Source: Lachnospiraceae bacterium (GTDB lineage: Bacteria > Bacillota > Clostridia > Lachnospirales > Lachnospiraceae). Taken from it: a stretch of 5,978 nucleotides of DNA. Position numbers and translations under genes: made by a program. The stretch covers positions 1 to 5,978 of the forward strand of contig VSOC01000186.1 of assembly GCA_009774615.1 (NCBI GenBank). Reading direction: 5' to 3'. Shown here piece after piece: positions 4,284 through 5,978 of the stretch. The notes beneath the pieces were generated by a model that did not search any database, was not told the origin of the DNA, and saw only the letters and a program-made list of their open reading frames with translations. Position 1 is the stretch's first letter, and each line of letters begins with the position of its first letter.

Positions 4284-5885
4284 ATGGAACAGAAAATGTT
4301 TTGCTTCCAGTGTGAACAGACAGCGGGATGCAAAGGCTGTACTGGAAATTCTGGCGTATGCGGCAAGCAGGCCGGTATTGCTGAAATGCAGGATCAGCTT
4401 ACCGGGAAATTGATTGGCCTTGCAAGGACCATAGACGGAAATGGGCATCTGATTAGCCATGCCGCCAATCAGGTTGTGCGGGAAGGGTTGTTTGCGACAA
4501 TTACGAATGTGAATTTTGACAAGGAGGCCCTTTCTGCTCTGCTCCGGCGTGTGGATGAGGTAAAGCGGCAGATTGTTCCTCTCTGCTATGAGTGTACCTC
4601 AGCCTGCGGGAAGAACGATGACTATGACATGGAGCATCTGTGGACTGCTGGGGAGGATATTCGCTCTCTGAAGTCGCTGATTCTGTTTGGCATCCGGGGT
4701 ATGGCCGCCTATGCGTATCACGCTGCTGTCCTGGGCTATACGGACCCGGAAGTAGACCGCTTTTTTTATAAGGCCCTCTTTGCTGTCGGTATGGAGGACT
4801 GGGGGATGGATGAACTTCTTCCTATTGTCCTGGAAGTCGGGGCGGTTAACCTGAAATGTATGGAACTGCTGGATAAGGCTAATACGGAAACCTATGGCAA
4901 TCCCGTTCCAACAGAAGTAAGTTTGACTGTAGAGAAAGGACCGTTTATTATCATTTCCGGTCATGACCTCTTTGATTTGAAACAACTCTTGGAGCAGACC
5001 AAGGACAAGGGCATCAACATTTATACCCACGGTGAAATGCTCCCGGCTCACGGTTATCCGGAACTAAAAAAGTACCCCCATCTCAAAGGGAATTTCGGCA
5101 CTGCCTGGCAGAATCAGCAAAAGGAATTTGCTTCTATCCCCGCTCCGGTCCTTTTTACAACAAACTGCCTCATGCCGCCGAAAACAAGCTATGCGGACCG
5201 GGTATTTACGACGGAAGCCGTCGCATATCCGGGGCTGGCCCACATTGGGCCGGAAAAGGACTTCTCGCCGGTAATCCAAAAAGCCTTGGAGCTGGGCGGC
5301 TACCCCAAAGCCATGCAGTTTACTGGTATCAATGGCGGAAGAACCGTCACAACCGGCTTTGGGCGTCACGCGGTCTTGTCCGTTGCGGACAAAGTGGTCA
5401 AAGCAGTCAAAAGCGGAGTGATCAAACATTTCTTCCTGGTTGGCGGCTGCGATGGAGCAAAGCCGGGACGCAGCTACTATACTGAGTTTGTAAAGCAGAC
5501 ACCTCCTGACAGTATCGTACTTACTCTTGCCTGTGGCAAGTACCGGTTCAATGACCTGGACCTTGGCACCGTTTCCGGACTTCCCCGCCTGATGGATATG
5601 GGACAGTGCAATGACGCATACAGTGCCATCCAGGTGGCTGTAGCCCTGGCAGAGGCTTTTGCATGTGGTGTAAACGATCTGCCGCTGTCAATGGTTCTTT
5701 CCTGGTATGAGCAGAAGGCTGTGTGTATCCTGCTGACGCTTTTGCACCTGGGAATCCAAAATATCCGCTTGGGGCCTACACTTCCGGCGTTCCTGTCGCC
5801 CAACGTGTTGCAGTATCTGGCTGAGCATTATCACATTGCCCCGATCACAACCCCGGAGAGTGATTTGGAGGTACTGCTGAAATAA
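4284..5885 (+). CDS. hcp: Hybrid cluster protein (hydroxylamine / NO reductase)
   Basis: 533 residues from ATG 4284-4286, with GGAGG 8 nt upstream. The adjacent in-frame GTG (4281) leaves only 5 nt and is less likely. The N-terminal cysteines C7-x2-C10-x8-C19-x6-C26 bind the [4Fe-4S] cluster of class I Hcp. All hybrid-cluster ligands are present, with spacing that matches the Desulfovibrio enzyme: H227 (SGHDL), E251 (HGEM), C295 (FTTNC), C389 (VGGC, the persulfide cysteine), C417 (LACGK), C442 (GQCND) and E476 (WYEQK). Length fits the family, about 530-555, and the central segment is retained, so it is not a class III enzyme. Family members are cytoplasmic, reduce hydroxylamine in vitro, and act as NO reductases or protein S-nitrosylases under nitrosative stress. 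It is the second gene of an operon with a ferredoxin-like protein and is followed by a hairpin terminator. It appears intact. Confidence 0.97.
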   Translation: MEQKMFCFQCEQTAGCKGCTGNSGVCGKQAGIAEMQDQLTGKLIGLARTIDGNGHLISHAANQVVREGLFATITNVNFDKEALSALLRRVDEVKRQIVPLCYECTSACGKNDDYDMEHLWTAGEDIRSLKSLILFGIRGMAAYAYHAAVLGYTDPEVDRFFYKALFAVGMEDWGMDELLPIVLEVGAVNLKCMELLDKANTETYGNPVPTEVSLTVEKGPFIIISGHDLFDLKQLLEQTKDKGINIYTHGEMLPAHGYPELKKYPHLKGNFGTAWQNQQKEFASIPAPVLFTTNCLMPPKTSYADRVFTTEAVAYPGLAHIGPEKDFSPVIQKALELGGYPKAMQFTGINGGRTVTTGFGRHAVLSVADKVVKAVKSGVIKHFFLVGGCDGAKPGRSYYTEFVKQTPPDSIVLTLACGKYRFNDLDLGTVSGLPRLMDMGQCNDAYSAIQVAVALAEAFACGVNDLPLSMVLSWYEQKAVCILLTLLHLGIQNIRLGPTLPAFLSPNVLQYLAEHYHIAPITTPESDLEVLLK

Positions 5886-5895
5886 TGCTGATTAT

Positions 5896-5928
5896 AACCG
5901 CCGCCCCTCTATATGAGTGGCGGCGGTT
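5896..5928 (+). terminator. Hairpin terminator after hcp
   Basis: A perfect 10-bp GC-rich stem, AACCGCCGCC (5896-5905) with GGCGGCGGTT (5919-5928), encloses a 13-nt loop whose inner CTC and GAG can also pair. It begins 10 nt after the hcp stop. The downstream tract (TGCCTTTGAAGG) is a poor U-run, so the hairpin may terminate inefficiently or act mainly to protect the 3' end of the message. Confidence 0.72.
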
Positions 5929-5978
5929 GCCTTTGAAGGAATAAAAAAGTAAAAGGTAAAAACTCAATCTTACATTTC
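5929..5978. other. AT-rich tail, no gene seen
   Basis: About 50 bp of AT-rich DNA follow the hcp terminator to the window edge. No start codon with a ribosome binding site and no other feature can be supported. Confidence 0.4.

Noticed and set aside
4599..5803. Minus-strand frames opposite hcp (4599-5051, 5064-5429, 5477-5803)
   Set aside because: The plus strand is fully explained by Hcp with all ligands in place; these antisense frames show no protein features.
1..5978. CRISPR arrays, tRNA or rRNA genes, complete insertion sequences, riboswitches
   Set aside because: Looked for on both strands; no spaced repeat series, no cloverleaf or rRNA-like segment, no transposase, and no leader long enough or structured enough to support a riboswitch.

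Overview
The window reads as a piece of a gut-type Firmicutes (Clostridia) chromosome, probably Lachnospiraceae or Oscillospiraceae. The evidence is AGGAGG-type ribosome binding sites, strictly anaerobic iron-sulfur proteins, a clostridial Crp/Fnr regulator, and remnants of a Firmicutes integrative conjugative element. The assignment is inferred from protein style; there is no rRNA or other marker.

Left part (1-1640), minus strand: a damaged ABC-2 exporter operon. Reading right to left it holds the last 59 codons of an ATP-binding protein, a complete 241-residue permease that starts 3 nt after the ATPase stop, a possible 28-codon overlapping ORF, and then a membrane-protein region. In that region a DUF3784-like N-terminus (517-633) runs out of frame into a membrane-anchored 160-residue protein (78-560).

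Middle part (1637-2759), plus strand: the C-terminal 273 codons of a conjugative-element relaxase without its catalytic N-terminus. It is followed by a 38-codon ORF joined through an ATGA overlap and by about 190 bp of non-coding or decayed DNA. The relaxase fragment begins where the ATPase fragment ends, so the boundary near 1631-1640 is a recombination scar between two unrelated truncated genes.

Right part (2760-5978): an intact and coherent module for nitric oxide or hydroxylamine defence. A Crp/Fnr-family regulator (minus strand, 2760-3458) is divergent from an operon of a ferredoxin-like 4Fe-4S protein (3573-4265) and the hybrid cluster protein Hcp (4284-5885), closed by a strong hairpin at 5896-5928. 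All seven hybrid-cluster ligands and the four N-terminal cluster cysteines of Hcp are present. The 114-bp divergent region carries overlapping, opposed promoters and one perfect 16-bp palindrome with Crp-type geometry. The palindrome is centred near -41.5 of the predicted operon promoter, and just downstream of the predicted start of the regulator's own near-consensus promoter. This layout suggests one operator that activates hcp and limits the regulator. No hcr reductase gene is present in the window, so the ferredoxin-like protein is the natural candidate electron donor for Hcp.

The most interesting items are the single-operator switch, the atypical ferredoxin-like partner, the regulator's cysteine cluster and the truncation scar. 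I do not see evidence for an entirely new system.
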